From Prochilodus magdalenae (lineage: Eukaryota > Chordata > Actinopteri > Characiformes > Prochilodontidae): a stretch of 64,000 bases of DNA. The notes under the pieces were generated by a model that worked only from the letters and a program-made list of their open reading frames with translations, was not told the origin of the DNA and did no database searches. A program made the position numbers and the translations under genes. The stretch spans positions 1,410,449 to 1,474,448 of the forward strand of contig JAMWET010006778.1 of assembly GCA_024036415.1 (NCBI GenBank), written 5' to 3'. Positions 1 through 13,425 of this stretch are shown here, piece after piece; position 1 is the stretch's first letter, and every line of letters starts with the position of its first letter.

Positions 1-2031
1 AAATAATAAAGTAAAATCCGCCATGACTTTCAAAATAAAAGTCCCTTTGCCTAATACGTTCACTAATACGTACATTTATTCCTTCTATTTTCCCTTTTAC
101 GTTTTATTTTAAAATGTATCTATGTTAATGTATTTTTTTAAAATACAAATATATTTATGTTAAAACACTAAATTCAAATAAAAGATATGAAAATGTATGT
201 GTTAAAGCGAAAACACACTTTTATTTACACTTACTGGATTAGGGTTTCCATGGTTACTTTGGTTGCTTCGTGAGTGGTGTTGATGGATTTGATTTTGGAG
301 TCTAAGGCAAATCTATATTTTCTTCTTCTTTTCTGAGAAGACTTTTTCCCCTGAGAATTCCTTGAAGCCTAAACGATCTGTTTATGAGGCGGGTGCTGAA
401 GTCAACATGAGCACACAAAACATTTCTGAGGTTTGTAGAAAAAAATGGTAAATAATAATTAAAAATCCATTCCTCACTGTTTAACTTGTATCTTGATGAT
501 GAAGGCCAGACAAGTCGGTTAGATCCTATAATGGAGTATAAATGTTTTTACTCTGTAGATATGAGGGGCTTTAGTCTGAGGCTGCTGTGGGTGAGAAATG
601 TGCCTTTACTTTAGAAACTTGTTGAATTGTCTAAAGAAGTGCTTCACAATTATTAAAATACACAAAGGGTAAATAAAATGGCAATTTAGGTACATTAAAC
701 AAAACATTTCTGTCCATTTTTTACACATACATCGTCACTGTCAAAACACAAGGTAGCGTTCAAATTACTGACTTGTATTAATATAATCTGCCATTTACAA
801 AATGTTTTGATGAATTAAACAAAACAACTGCTTCCACATGACTGAATTAACCAGTCCTTCTTGAGATGAACTGGCTGTGTTAGAGCAAAGAAAGACTAAT
901 GTACAGTCACACAGTTAACAATGCCTGATACATTTATACTTGTTTTTTGGTTGTATGTAACTTTCATCCTTGTATTCACAATCAAAGTTTTTATCGTTTT
1001 GTTAAAAACCACAATGACTGCAAGAGGATAGCAGACTGCTGGTCGTTTTCTGGCCGGTCCACTGGTGGTCCAGTAGTGTATTGGACAAAATACCATTTTT
1101 CATAGCCCGTTTCCACTCATGGTCCAATATATTTATTTTTCCTGTATTAAGTACTTGTTATACTGTAAGTTAGTATAATAAATACATTTTTGTTTAATCA
1201 ATAGCATTTTTAAATAAAACATTTTTATATCAGACTTAGCACTTGTTTCCTTTCTCTTAGTTGTTTGTAATGCTTGTCTAAGTTTATTGCCTAAAATGAA
1301 AGACTGTACAAATTTAAAATCTATTGGCGTAGATTAAAACTAGTTAGATTCTGTATGCAGAAGAATAATTTGGGGGGTCTGACAGTGGCCCAGCAGACAA
1401 AGAGTGGAAGTGGACTGTATTTAATAGAATTACAAATGCTACAATATATATACAATTGTTCTTTCAACATGGATAAACATAGCGCATCAGTGATTGCTAA
1501 ATTTTTAACTGTGTGCTGAAAACAAGCTAGGTGGTCCCTCTTCTCTTCAAATCTTAACTGGGCTTGGGTCCAGACAAGGCATCGTCGTTTTTTGGATTCC
1601 TTTTTTTTGTTTCTTCTTTATATGGCAGAATTTAAATGGCATTTATAAACGAAGCAACAAACTGTGCTCCCAGACAATAGTTTTCTGAAGTGTCCTGAGT
1701 CCTTTTTATTGCAATGATATTATGTACACTATGTTGCCATGTCTTAACCTTTAAAAATGTAATGCTAGCATCAAATTCAAATTGTATGTCTATATAGAGC
1801 AATTGCTGTTGAAGGACAGACACTAGGCTACATGTTCTCTAATCACAGATCTGTTTCACAGTCAGGGTCAAACAAAAAGGCTCTGTATATTGAACTCACC
1901 CCACAACCTGATGTTGTTTGGCCCTGAAATGTAGCTGTATGATTTTGTGCTTTTACCTCCAAAATGCCATATCCCTGATATATAAACCTCATGAAATAGC
2001 ATATCATAATTATGTCTTTGTATTCCTCAAG
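1..2031. other. AT-rich upstream region of the ttc16-like gene
   Basis: No gene can be read with confidence here. The DNA is AT-rich with many short T and A runs. A short candidate first coding exon lies at 407-430 (plus): an ATG in good context, eight codons (MSTQNISE), then a GT donor in phase 0, which would join in frame to the exon at 2032. The donor (gtttgt) is only fair and no homology supports it, so it is a suggestion for the missing N-terminus. No other structure was recognised. Confidence 0.4.
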
Positions 2032-5000
2032 GTGGATACCTGTAGTTCAGACCTAAACAACAAATCTCAAGAGGCTTCAGTAAGAAAGTTATTTGGCTCC
2101 AGCAGCATTCTCCTGACTCTGGAGTTAAAACGGATCAGACCCCAATTACGTGGCAACCTTGTAATACAGGATAAAGCAAACACCCAGTAAGGTTTTGTTT
2201 TCAAAGACATTTCTGTAGCATATATAATTATGCCATCCTGATCCATGAAGTGTTTTTCAGTTATCAAGCCGGCAAGGAAGCTGTGATACAGTTACAGTTT
2301 GAGAGGGCTGTGACTTATTTCTCCAAAGCCATAACACTGCAGCCAGAACAAGTAAATATATTAATCTATAACTAGACTACATATGCAACATAAAGAATAA
2401 GCTGAGAATAATAAAATTAATATCTATACTGTTTCCTCTGTAGACACAGCTGTATGTACAGAGGGCAGAGATGTATCTTCAGCTATGTGACTTCAAATCT
2501 GCCGCTCTAGATTACAAGCATGCCTGCTACCTGGAACCACAGACTAAGACCCATTTTCATCGTCTTGCATTCATTTATTACTTGCAGGTGACTATAAACA
2601 ATTAGTCTGATCCTATTTTTCCACATGGACCTATATACAAGTAAATTAGCACATGCAGACACATGCAGAGTGTGATTAAGAGAAAGCAGCTGTTGGGACT
2701 CCAAGACATTAAATACAGGTCCAAATGTAGGTTTGCTGTTGTGTAAAACAGTCCATATGATGTTTTTGTACGAGTAAGCTGCATTATGTCATGTCTTTAT
2801 ACAACAGGGAGAGTGTCTGTGTGACCAGGGTATGTTCTTGGATGCATTGGAGTCTTTTGCCAAAGCAACTGAATTGAAGCCCAGCTTTAAACCTTATCAC
2901 ATGAGAAGGTCAGTATAAGCCAAGTACAAGCTGTCCCCCTAAAACCCTGTGGTTATTTAACACATTAGTGTATCTCCATATTTTAAGGTTGATGATCACT
3001 TATAGTTATAAGTTACTGTGTGCTTTCTAGATTGCTTTTAAGTATATGTATATCCGCTGTCTACCATCAGAGGGTGCTGTGTCCTTATCTGGTAGCTTTA
3101 AGGTACCTCTATTTATGCTTTCCCTCTATATAATAAAGTCAACAGCTTTCATTAAAGCTTTTTTTGATCTAATAAGAAACATCCAGGTTTCCTATCCGAG
3201 TTACCACTGATGTTTGGTGTAGCTGGTATTTTTATACATACAATTTTAGCTGATTTAACCAGCATACCATCAGTCTGCACAAAAACGTCATTTCAGTGTT
3301 GTGGTATAATTTTAAATTGCCAGCTGCCCTTTGTATTTATCATCAAAATTGCATGATAAGTGAACCAATAGAAATGGTCCATTTTAGGTCAATAATTTTC
3401 AATTTTCATTAAGTCTTTCATGAGTTTTTTCTTCTACTGGGAAATGATCTTATTATATCCTATTATAATCTTACATGTTCTGATGATATGTTGTAGTAAT
3501 ATATACAAATAACTGCAGAATTCCATATTGTCTCTCCATAGCTTGGCATGTCTGGCCGCACTACACCGTTATTCTGACTGCATTCGGCTGGTCAGTAACT
3601 GGCTAAAGACTGACACCCCATCAGCTGATCTTTTCACTCTTAGAGCCCGCTTGTATCAGCAGCTCAATCAGGTTAACTTTGATTGTTGTTACCACAAAAC
3701 TAACTTCTTTAATAAGATGGAAGTAATAGATGGAACAATTAAAGCATCTTTGTTAGCTAGTTTATTAGGAAGTTCGTTAAAATGTTTCTGTTCTTCTTTA
3801 GGGTGCTCTCTGTTACTATGACCTAAAGGCAGCTCTGAGGCTAAATCCCTGTTGTGCAGCTGCACTGTCCTTGCTCAAGGAGGTGGAGGAGGCAGCCGAG
3901 TGTTCTCGACAACAAGCAGTGTCTAAAGCAGTGGAGGGAGAACTTACTGATGCTCTGGGCAAGATTACCACAGCTTTAGAGAAGCACCCTGAAAAGCCTC
4001 AGTATTACCTCTTTAGGTGAGGTACACAGTAAGAGACCAGAGAGAGTAACTTTCAGTGGGTTTCTGGACATACCAAATGTGAAGTGGAAATGCAACATGG
4101 AGCATGATTTTAAACAGTTTGTCCTTAATGGGTTGTGTTAAATGAACCCCTTTAAAATATAGACATATTAATCTTAAACCATATTATTCAGAAACAAAAT
4201 TTATGTAAACATTTTTTTATATATTTAGATTATATTATTTTTAGCCATGTATATTATGGCAAAATGAAATCTTAATCTTTCTTTTAAACATAGTCAGAGA
4301 AGTTGTATATGATTTGTTGAAAAGATAATAAAATAAAGATTATAACAGGGCTTAAAGCAGCTCTCAGTCATTTTAACTCTGACATCTGTTTCCAGTAAAC
4401 CTGGTTATGGTTTTATTTCAGAAAAATGGTTCATTTTGCGTAATTGATAGACTTGTGAAAAAACATAAATACTTTTTTTTAATGAATTACTGTGTAACAA
4501 GTAGAGCTGGTATGTCTACATTGAATAACTGACTTGCTGTAGTTTGTTCATTTCTACAAACGATATTTAAAGCATGTAGGTAGTAAGTCTCCATATAAGC
4601 ACTCTCCTACTTTAGAGAATATGTTATCCATGTGCATTAGTCATGCACTGGGTCCTGAAGAGCAAAGCAGATTCAACAAAAATATACTTTAAAAAACATG
4701 AAGATGAAGATGAATAACTAAGAGTTCAGTTAAATAAATAAATAAACCTCTGCAAACTGCACTGTATTTAGATTGCAACTTTGCATGTGACTTAAGGTTT
4801 AAGTTCCATTTAATTTGCACCTTGAATAGCCCAGCAAAAACAAGTCAAATTCAAGTGCTATAATAATGACAAAACTACAGAGCTAAATTATGTTTTCTAT
4901 TGCACCCCAGAAAAAATGTCAAAATGTTATATTTTGCATTTATTTTACAAACATATTAATTAAAATGTACTGCAATTTCTTTTGGTCCTACCAGTACTCT

Positions 5001-8000
5001 GTCAGACTGTATTGAGTATGAATTTAAGCATTTTCTGTAACTACACAGACAAAAAAATTAAAAACACAATCAGACATCTTATTGCTTATTTCAGAGGCAA
5101 AATAATTCAAATGTACATTTAGAATCTCAATGAACCTTTTCATGCTACAATACAATTAGCATGTTTAAAACACAGATAAATAATGGGTGAGAATAAATAG
5201 TTTCGACTATTCTAGCTTTCAAAGTATTTCAAGTGAGTTTGACGGGTATACCGGCTTATTGGAGACTTTTTGTGCATGCAACTATTATAACATCACAATC
5301 TCGATCATCATTTTTAATACTGTATATTGTTCTCACCTCTGAATCTTCACAGAGGGATACTCTACCGCAGACAGAAAGACTTTATCGCTGCCCTAGAGGA
5401 CTTGGTACTTGCTGTTGAACTCAATGATGCTGGAGCAGAAGGTTCAAAGACAGAGAAACCTGATAACTCCAAGGGTCTGAAAGAAGATGCAAAAGTCCAA
5501 CTGGTGCTCACTTACAATGATTTTGCGGTCCACTGCTTCTGCCAGGGCTTCTACAGTGAGGCCATCATGCTTCTGACTAAGGCCATTCATGAGCAAAGAG
5601 ATGAGAGTGGTCTCTTCATCAACAGAGGTGGTACGTGGAGAGAACTGAAAGCTGTATACACCTGAGTGAATCTCACTTAATGTAAAATGTGATGGAGAGA
5701 CAAAGAGGTCTTTATATATAATACTGACTATATAAAAAAATTATATTGTAAAATATACATTAAATACTGAGGAAGTACTTTGTGAAATTAGACCTTCTGA
5801 TGCATTTAAAAAATGTTCCATTTAATTGTTTATGGAAATGATTATTATTTATCTAATTCAGGTTGCAAGTATCTGCGATATATTGTTGAATTAGAATAGA
5901 AGGGTGATTTGTTATGCACAATAGAGACTTATTTGTGCATGTCATCCACATGTTTCTTCTTAGATTGTTTTTTTAAACAAGAAGAGTGGCTTTTTGCTCT
6001 GGCTGACTACCAGCAAGCTGAGGAGCTGGATCCCCAAAACAGCAGTGTTTGGGTTCGCCTCGCCATTATTCACAACACACTGGGACTGCACAGTTTTGAC
6101 AGCCTGTAAGGGTTGCTTATCAAAAAGCATAATAATAATGTTTTCGATGTTGTTTAAAACACTGAAGTATATTGTTGTGTAATTCACATTGTGAAGGAAC
6201 TTCCAGGAGGCAGCAGACAAGTTTTCCATAGCCATTAAGTACAACCCTGGAGTAGCTCAGTATTATGGAAATCGGGCTAAGGCTCACATCAGCATGCATA
6301 ACATGGAGGAAGCCAAGCTGGATGCCATCAGTGCTGTCATCTTAGGTCCCACTAATGAAGAGGTAAGTTCTCATGCTTTGTACATGATTCAAAGTACAAT
6401 GTAGTCCATGTAGTTGGACAGTGACATGTTTGTACAGTTTTGGCACTGTTCTATGCTGTATTTTAAATTAGACAGTTTAAATGTAATAAATAATAATAAT
6501 ATTGCCACAATTAACAACACATGAACAACCCCAGATCCTGGGTATCTTCCCGGGTGATTATCTACCAGTCCCCTAATGCAACCATTTTCAGTTCTTGCTT
6601 TTTCGCTTTCAGTCGTGCCTGTAACAAGTAAATAAGTAAAACTGATGCTGATAAAGTAGGATTCATCTCAAGTAATTTAGCTAACTGAATAACATTCCAC
6701 TTTGTGGCTCTAAAAAAGTTATTTTTTGATCTAAAATTGCAGCATTTGGTTGAGTGAAAACAGTTAAATGTACAATTGAATTAATCTCTTTCAGCATTTT
6801 TAATGGTTCTGTTTTGTCTATATAGAAGGTATGGGACTTTAGCTGGGGTGAAAAATGTTCAGATGCACTTTTAAACACCTGTTTACAAACCTGTGATCTG
6901 TCCCTAAAATGAAACCAACTATTTTACCTCCAGGTAATAAGCTACATCATTATACTATATAGTTAGAAACACTAGTTACTTGAGGCTTGCTAGTAGCTAA
7001 CACTGCATATGCCAGCTACTTGCTTTTAATCAACAACAATTAATCAATAAACAACAATACAAAGTGCATTAAAGCCGTTATTCACTATAAAACTTACTGT
7101 TTAACACCATCTGCTCTAATGGTCAGATTGTGCATGGCTGCTACTTACAGGGGATGTGATGCTAATAAAGATGGAATCAGCAATCTCATCAGTCTCTTCA
7201 ACGTAAAGCACTGAGCAAGGACTGTATTGTATAGCGCTTGTGAAACTGTCGAGAACTAAGTGCAGACTAATACATGAATGTTGTCCAGGATCCTGTTAAA
7301 TATTGGGAGATGAAGTTGGCTTTCTATTCGGAAGTTTGTTTAATGTGGAATGGAGTTGTCATTGTATGTAAAGTTGTGTACATACTGTGAGTGAGTTAAG
7401 AGCAAATGCAGCATTTCTGACTAGACAACAGTGTTTGAGGCTTGTGGCATGTCATTTCAATTTCTCATACTGTTGTGTTCAGCCAGCTTTTGTAGAAGAA
7501 AACATCTTGTGAGTCAAATAAGAATGGCTAGCCACAGACTTACCATAACTAGGTGAGCACATCCAAATTCAAACTTAATGTGTATAATAGAATTTCAGAA
7601 TTTACCACAAATCTCACAAGACATGCTATGCATCAGTGCAATACAGTCATACATACAGCACCTTGTAAAGTCTATACCAGCCAAATGCTGTTTGAACTCA
7701 GCCAAGGTGTGTTTTCAAGGCCAAATGAGAAGCAATGCACTACCAAATTGGTGTTCTTAATAAACTAGATACAGGGGATGTTCTGTATGCCCACCTTAAG
7801 CATACCATATACGCATCATATATGTAATACTGCATATGTTTTATTCTAAATGTTTGCGGTCAGCTGGTCGTTCTGTTGCTGAGACTGTTCCCAGGCTGCT
7901 CTTTGTCAGATGTCATATCCAGTGCCACTGCTCAAAAAGTCAAAGCTCAAATGATGGAGCGGACCCAGAGGTGGAAACTTGCTGGCTGTCCTGCGTCAAG

Positions 8001-9206
8001 GTGGAAAAAGACTTCCTTCGTCACACTAGTATATTCACACATAACTCACAGGGTTGTTATTGTATTTTGTAGCATAATTCAGTCTAGTTACCTGTATTTG
8101 CTACCTTCTGTCTCTGTTTCTTTTTTAGACTGTCTGACAAGCTTCAGAGAATGGCTCGCCAGAGCGACACAGACAGCCTCTCTGAAACAGCCTCTCTAAG
8201 GTCATTAAGCATAGACAATGTGGAAACAAAACCTAAACCCTGTGTATCTTCCCAAGACCTGCTCATTAGCAAGGAACAGGTACACAGTCCTTTTTTGCCT
8301 GTTAGTAAGAGCATTTAATATACTTGCTTTCCCCAAACACAGTAGCACAGCATCCAGTTAAGACTTAAAAGACCACTTATTGCATTTGCCATGCAATTGG
8401 GATGTTTATTAAGAAGTGAAAAAAGCAACTAGGCTTAATAGGTTCTCCTGGAACCACAGGAGTCGTTTCTTTTGGACTCCACTTGAGTGTACATGAAACC
8501 ATTCTAAATGCAGCTTGCCCATTTATTGAGTTGAACATTTTTGTGAGCAGTGTTTGTGATCACACCGCCTGGTAAGCAGCACTGGTACTGTGTAAAGCTT
8601 AAACAAATGCTACTCAAACTCTTGCTTTTTTTTTACACACTCCACCATTAACCTGTGCTGTAAAACTATAATCTCTTATAGCGCTCCAAATTGAGATACA
8701 GTAATTTATAATCACCTGGTACTGTCCAAACTAATTTCCTACTGATCATGATTGTTAGCCAGTTTGTGCCCAGTCTATTTATTTCTCATAATGAGAGCTC
8801 TCTGGCTAGCATGTTGTCTAGATGAATGAGAAACTTATCTAGGTTGCACCAGGTATGAAGTTAAGCTTGGGTATATAGTGGTTTTTCCTTCAGTCATTAA
8901 AATGAAACACGTCTTGAACTGTTCTTATATAATAATGAATATTCTACAAAGATATGATATTAATATGTAAATTCATTGAACGGCTTTGTTTCTCAGGGGT
9001 GTTCTCTGCATACACTGGAGGTCTTGTGTTGTCTGAATCAGGTGAATCAGGCACTGAAAAAGGTCCTGCATCAGAGGCAGTCTCTTTATCACATGGGACC
9101 TCGTCTTTCTCCACCTCACCCTACAGATGCTCCAGAGCCGACTTTCTCTGCTGCCAAGCCCCCATACGCCTGGAGGACCTTCAGAAGCTTAGGTCTGAAC
9201 TGTTAA
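2032..9206 (+). CDS. ttc16: Tetratricopeptide repeat protein 16-like (12 exons, 5' end unresolved)
   Basis: Exons: 2032-2186, 2261-2351, 2444-2587, 2808-2908, 3542-3671, 3802-4016, 5353-5627, 5964-6105, 6197-6362, 7864-8000, 8129-8279, 8997-9206 (TAA). All splice sites are GT-AG and all phases agree, giving 638 residues from exon 2032 on. The protein is a string of TPR helices: for example a block ending FSKAITLQPEQ (exon 2261), FAKATELKPSFKP (2808), a TYNDFAVHC block (5353) and ADYQQAEELDPQ (5964). These align without gaps to vertebrate TTC16 as I remember it, including the LFPG motif in exon 7864. The C-terminal low-complexity tail is shorter than in the human protein (873 aa). TTC16 is a poorly characterised TPR scaffold, reported mainly in testis and ciliated tissue. 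The start is not certain: exon 2032 has no in-frame ATG, so at least one exon lies upstream. The paralogy class (TTC16 rather than another TPR protein) rests on the exon-by-exon match. Confidence 0.86.
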
Positions 9207-9231
9207 TGCCCTGTCAGAATAGATTAGTAGC

Positions 9232-9237
9232 AATAAA
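9232..9237 (+). terminator. Polyadenylation signal of the ttc16-like gene
   Basis: A canonical AATAAA lies 26 bases after the TAA stop, in the sense direction. A second candidate is near 9358. The close spacing would give a very short 3' UTR. Confidence 0.6.
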
Positions 9238-10250
9238 TCTGCAAAGCCTTCCACATAATGACTTGAGTTTGACCCAAAGCAGAGGGGTCACTAGGATGGA
9301 GTTTACTGAACGTTTAAAGCAGCTGAGATCATTGTACAGTGCAGCAATGCAATAGTAATAAAACACCAAAACACAATTATTGGGAAGGTGTAGGATGTAA
9401 CTTTTTTTTCTAAATGAAGAGTTAGAAATAAACCCACATTCGTTTTGTTTAACATAGTGAGAAATGTTAAGAGGGATAACTTTACATTACAAGACAAGAA
9501 TGGTTCTCTGTAGAACTGAATATGATAAATCTCAGTGTTGTCATTACAGATGCCTAAAGTAAATACTTACAAGCCAAAAATATGTAGTTCTACATAAGTA
9601 TGTGCTAGTTTGGCATTGGTTATACACAATCAAAATTGATTTTACATTTGTGTCTGACTGCAAGTAGTAGAAACTCTTGTGAAGGCCCATCAAACTAAGA
9701 GCAAAACAATGTGACATGGCATTGCTAAATAACACTGATTTAGAAAAAGTGCAGCACAACTCAAAATGCTTTGCCTTTAAAACAGATGATACAGGTGATA
9801 TTGTTTATGTACTAAAACATTGCCATTGATTATGTCAGTCTAAAAGTAATGGAGTTAACCTTTAGCAATTGATGTCAATTTTATTACAGCCTGACAATTA
9901 AGTTGATTAATTAACAGCTAGCATTACAAGGAGTATTCTTATTCAGATGACAAGTGTGCTGTTCAGGTATTCGGATTTAAAGAAGCACTGTGTAAGCTGC
10001 TAGCTGCTAGTTAAAATATTCTTTTAGCAGTGGTCTTCCAAAAAGACAATCACCTTTAGAGTTAATTTTATGCTATCAAAAACGCATAGGTTTGTTGGTA
10101 CAGGTAGTGTTATATTAATGAACACTTCATTTCTTATGTTTAGTTTCTGCTAATAGATCCTTCCCCAAATCTTACACACTTCTCCATTAATATCGCTTGG
10201 TCGATATATATATCGACAAAGCAATATTATTATCTGGGTGGTTTAAGTCC

Positions 10251-10390
10251 TGGCAGCACAGTGGCACAGTGGGTAATGCTGTCGCCTTACAGCAAGAAGG
10301 GCCTGGGTTTGATTCCCATGCTGGGCATCCATGATCCTTTCTGTGTGGGCTTTGCATGTTCTTCCCATGTCTGCATGGGTTTCCTTCATG
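10251..10390 (+). repeat. tRNA-derived SINE-like element, 5' part
   Basis: The segment begins with a GGCAGCACAGTGGCACAGTG-type head, containing an A-box-like GTGGCACAGTGGGT. A B-box-like GGGTTTGATTCCC follows at about 10305. It continues with the fish repeat sequence about pages of 'TTTGCATGTTCTTCCCATGTCTG' type, read here only as a match to a common fish repeat remembered from other genomes. The element breaks off near 10390 without its tail. A related 3' part occurs at 56012-56310. Family name not assigned. Confidence 0.6.
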
Positions 10391-10847
10391 GTTCATCTTT
10401 TAATACTTAGTCATTACATATCTTTGAGATTGACTTCCGAAATTCTGCTATTGTGATATTTCAATAGAGATTCAGGGCTATACAAATTTGACATTAGGTA
10501 AACCAGCTAGTTCCTGTTCTTCTGCGCTGCTAGTGTAAATATATAAGGCACAGTGAAACACTCTAGCATCGGCTTCTCTGTTAAGCAGTGCAGGTAACTT
10601 TTGAAGAGTGTTGTTATTGTGAGAATTGAGCTAAATCAAGGAGAGACACCCCCAAATGATGAGAACTCCACAGAGTGCATGAGTGCTCTAAATGTTTTTT
10701 TAGAGGGAGGCGCAGTTATGTAGAAAAATAATCTAGGTTTTTGAAAGATTTCTGCTTCATTACGTCTGGATCCGTGGCTCAGTAAGATTGCAAGAGTGGT
10801 TGTTTTGTTCAGAGCAGCTGTTCTTTAGCAGCTGGGAGAGCAGCTGA

Positions 10848-10876
10848 GAGAGAGAGAGAGATAGAGAGAGAGGGAC
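10848..10876. repeat. (AG)n microsatellite
   Basis: Alternating AG run with minor interruptions, readable directly. Confidence 0.85.
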
Positions 10877-12303
10877 AGAGAAGGAGAGAGGGCTGTGATG
10901 CTGTCTAGAAAACACCCCAACAGCTGATCCCAAGTCCCTGTCAGAGATTTCCATACAACCTCACTCAAACAGTGCAACACATACTTTGAGTCTCTAGAGG
11001 AGAGCCCTAGACTTTTTGGCACACTAACAATAGAACATTAGACGTCATATGGTGTCTGTAATTCTGATATTTAATGTGCTTGTCCAAAATGATAGCGTAC
11101 TTCTCTGGAAAATGTAGACATCGGTTATAATCTGTAATTGGCCATCCAGTCCAGTCCACAGTCGCTGACCGAAAGGGATTGAACAATTGTGCAGCTGTCA
11201 GGAGAATAACTACACACTTCAGGGACCTTAATTCGTCTACTGTGTGCAGTAGAGTCAAGAGTCAGTGCTTGTTAAAATGTTCTGAAAAACTTTGACCACC
11301 GCAGCTCCAGCAGCATAAATTCTAGGAGCTGTAACATAAAGCATCATTTTGGATTTGTTCCATCCTTATTGTCACACCCCAACAAATGTAGCCTCAGTTA
11401 ACTAGATTTAGGTTTAGTGGAATATTCTGCAGTGTTGAAAAGCAACAAGAATGGAGGAGTACAAACACAAGTTCATCTTAGTTTAACTACGGTAGGGTCT
11501 TGTATAATATAGGATGAAAGCTCCTGTTTTGGTCTGTAAAATCTAAAAGATATTTAAGATATTCAGAAATTCATTGCTTCTTCACTGGTCTGGTCTGCCA
11601 GCTGTATTGTTCATACTGTGCTTCGGGCAGGTGTACTCATCTCTTGGCATAAAATTCAAGTCAGATTTTGGAATATGGGAATATGAAAAAATTATTGCCC
11701 AGTGTTTGTCTCACTCAGTTTGCTTATTTCGGTGACCTGTGGCACCAACAAACGTAGGGACAGTCTGTAATAGGAACAGTGATGGGAAATTCTGTAGTTC
11801 ACCAGTGAAAGCATACCAATTATGAAAAAAGCAGACTGAAAGGTGAAGACGGTTGGAGACTGTCAAGCAGCTCCAGACCCTGGTGCCAACCAGCAGTCTC
11901 AATAAGCTTGACACAGATTGAACTTTGTGGTGGCAAAGCTTGGTGGAGTTTCCTTAGACAGTGTGTGTGTGGGAGCCTAAACCACGAACAAAGTGGTTTT
12001 GAACAGACAGAGGCCATAAAGGAGCTCAAAAGTGCTTCACACTAGCGTAATAAAAGTGTCAGGTTACTTTTTTTGGCAGGGGCTAGGACATGAAGCCAGG
12101 AGAGACAGGAGCTGGCAGCCTCACCCCCAGACAAAAACACCTTTCTCTGGGCACAAGAGCCGACGGCCTGGCCCCCTTTCAAAAAATGCTTCGCGGACCA
12201 AAATTTCATTCAAGTTTGGCAGGAGACTGTTTTGTCTAAAACATGTCGCGTGCGTTTGTAATTTTTGGATACCGTTAGCAGTGGGCTGATGGATCTAGCT
12301 TAA

Positions 12304-12357
12304 ATGGATGGAGGTTTGACATTCGATGAAGAGCAAGTTGAGGAAATTACTGCTAAG
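12304..12357 (+). other. Orphan first-exon-like segment
   Basis: An ATG opens 18 codons (MDGGLTFDEEQVEEITAK), followed directly by a GT donor-like site. The 300 bp upstream are locally richer in CG than the surroundings. No downstream exon or homologue was recognised on the plus strand, so it could be the first exon of an unseen small gene or chance. Low confidence. Confidence 0.2.
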
Positions 12358-13425
12358 GTTTCTTTTCTCTAAACTTTGTGGATTATTCCGATTAACTATG
12401 CTGAGCAGTCAAAGGGCAAAACAAAATACTAGGACAAATTGCAAAAAAACATTTTTAATTTAAAATAAACATATGCATCTCAAACTTTACATATTTTGTA
12501 TAAAACAATCAGTTGTGACAAAGCATAAACATAAGTAGTGTTTTAGAATAAATAAATATATTAACACTGATTTACTAGCATATTGAATCTAAAAATTCAA
12601 GGAAAATATGACCTGTCTCAGTACACTAGAAGAACACACCGTTTTCCACCTGCTGCAATACACATCATAATGATTGTTTGCTTCTTGTTGCTGGAACATT
12701 TGAGTTCCTTTTAGCTGCGTTCAGATGGCAAGAATAGTGTGTTTTTTACAATCCAGCTATTTTTCTGCATTTTTACCCGCATTTAACGCCCCTTCTTCTC
12801 GGAGAAACGTAGGCGAGTGGTCCCTCCTGAGATACATCTTAAAAGACAATTTATTCTTTCTGGAGAGATAAAATGTCTGCAATATTTTGCGACTCGCAAG
12901 TTTTCCAGCTGGAAGTTAGCAGTCTCAGTAACCCTTCCTTTACCTGTTATAACACAGCCATGTCTGATGCCCTTGCATGCACATTTGAAGATGGAGCTTT
13001 CCATCCCCATTCACTTTTTATCCTAAATTTGACATGGTCATGCTCTCAGCTTTAAAGTAATCGATAACATGGCCATATAAACTGCGCGTGCATTGCCCCA
13101 CACATTCTTGGCTTGCTTGAAGGTCATATAACTGTCCTCGCTGTTGGATCCTTAGTAGCCTGAGCTACATGGTGCGTGGCCGCGAGTGATGAAACGGTAG
13201 GCCAGGATTGCAGGCCCGCATCCATGGTTTTTGAGCTGTTGTCCAAATGGTCCGAGCATTCTCTTTCTTTCCTGGAGCTTGTGAAGTCTGTGACCAAACA
13301 ACCAACCAACAGGTTAGGACTATTTAGTTGGAGCTCTATAGAATAAATAGCTTCTTGCTTCTTAAGTGAGCTGCATGCATTCTAGCCCTACCGCTACAAG
13401 AAACGAGTGTCATCTTAAAGAGACT

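Larger units (their letters stand above)
9240..13425. other. Intergenic region between ttc16-like and mymk
   Basis: No gene is supported. The stretch holds a SINE-like element (10251-10390), a short (AG)n tract (about 10848-10876), and an orphan exon-like ATG segment (12304-12357). The two flanking genes converge (plus then minus), so their 3' ends face each other across this region. Otherwise it is ordinary AT-rich DNA. Confidence 0.6.

Noticed and set aside
10251..10330. Possible tRNA gene because of A- and B-box motifs
   Set aside because: It does not fold into a convincing cloverleaf by eye and continues into a known-type fish repeat; called SINE-like.
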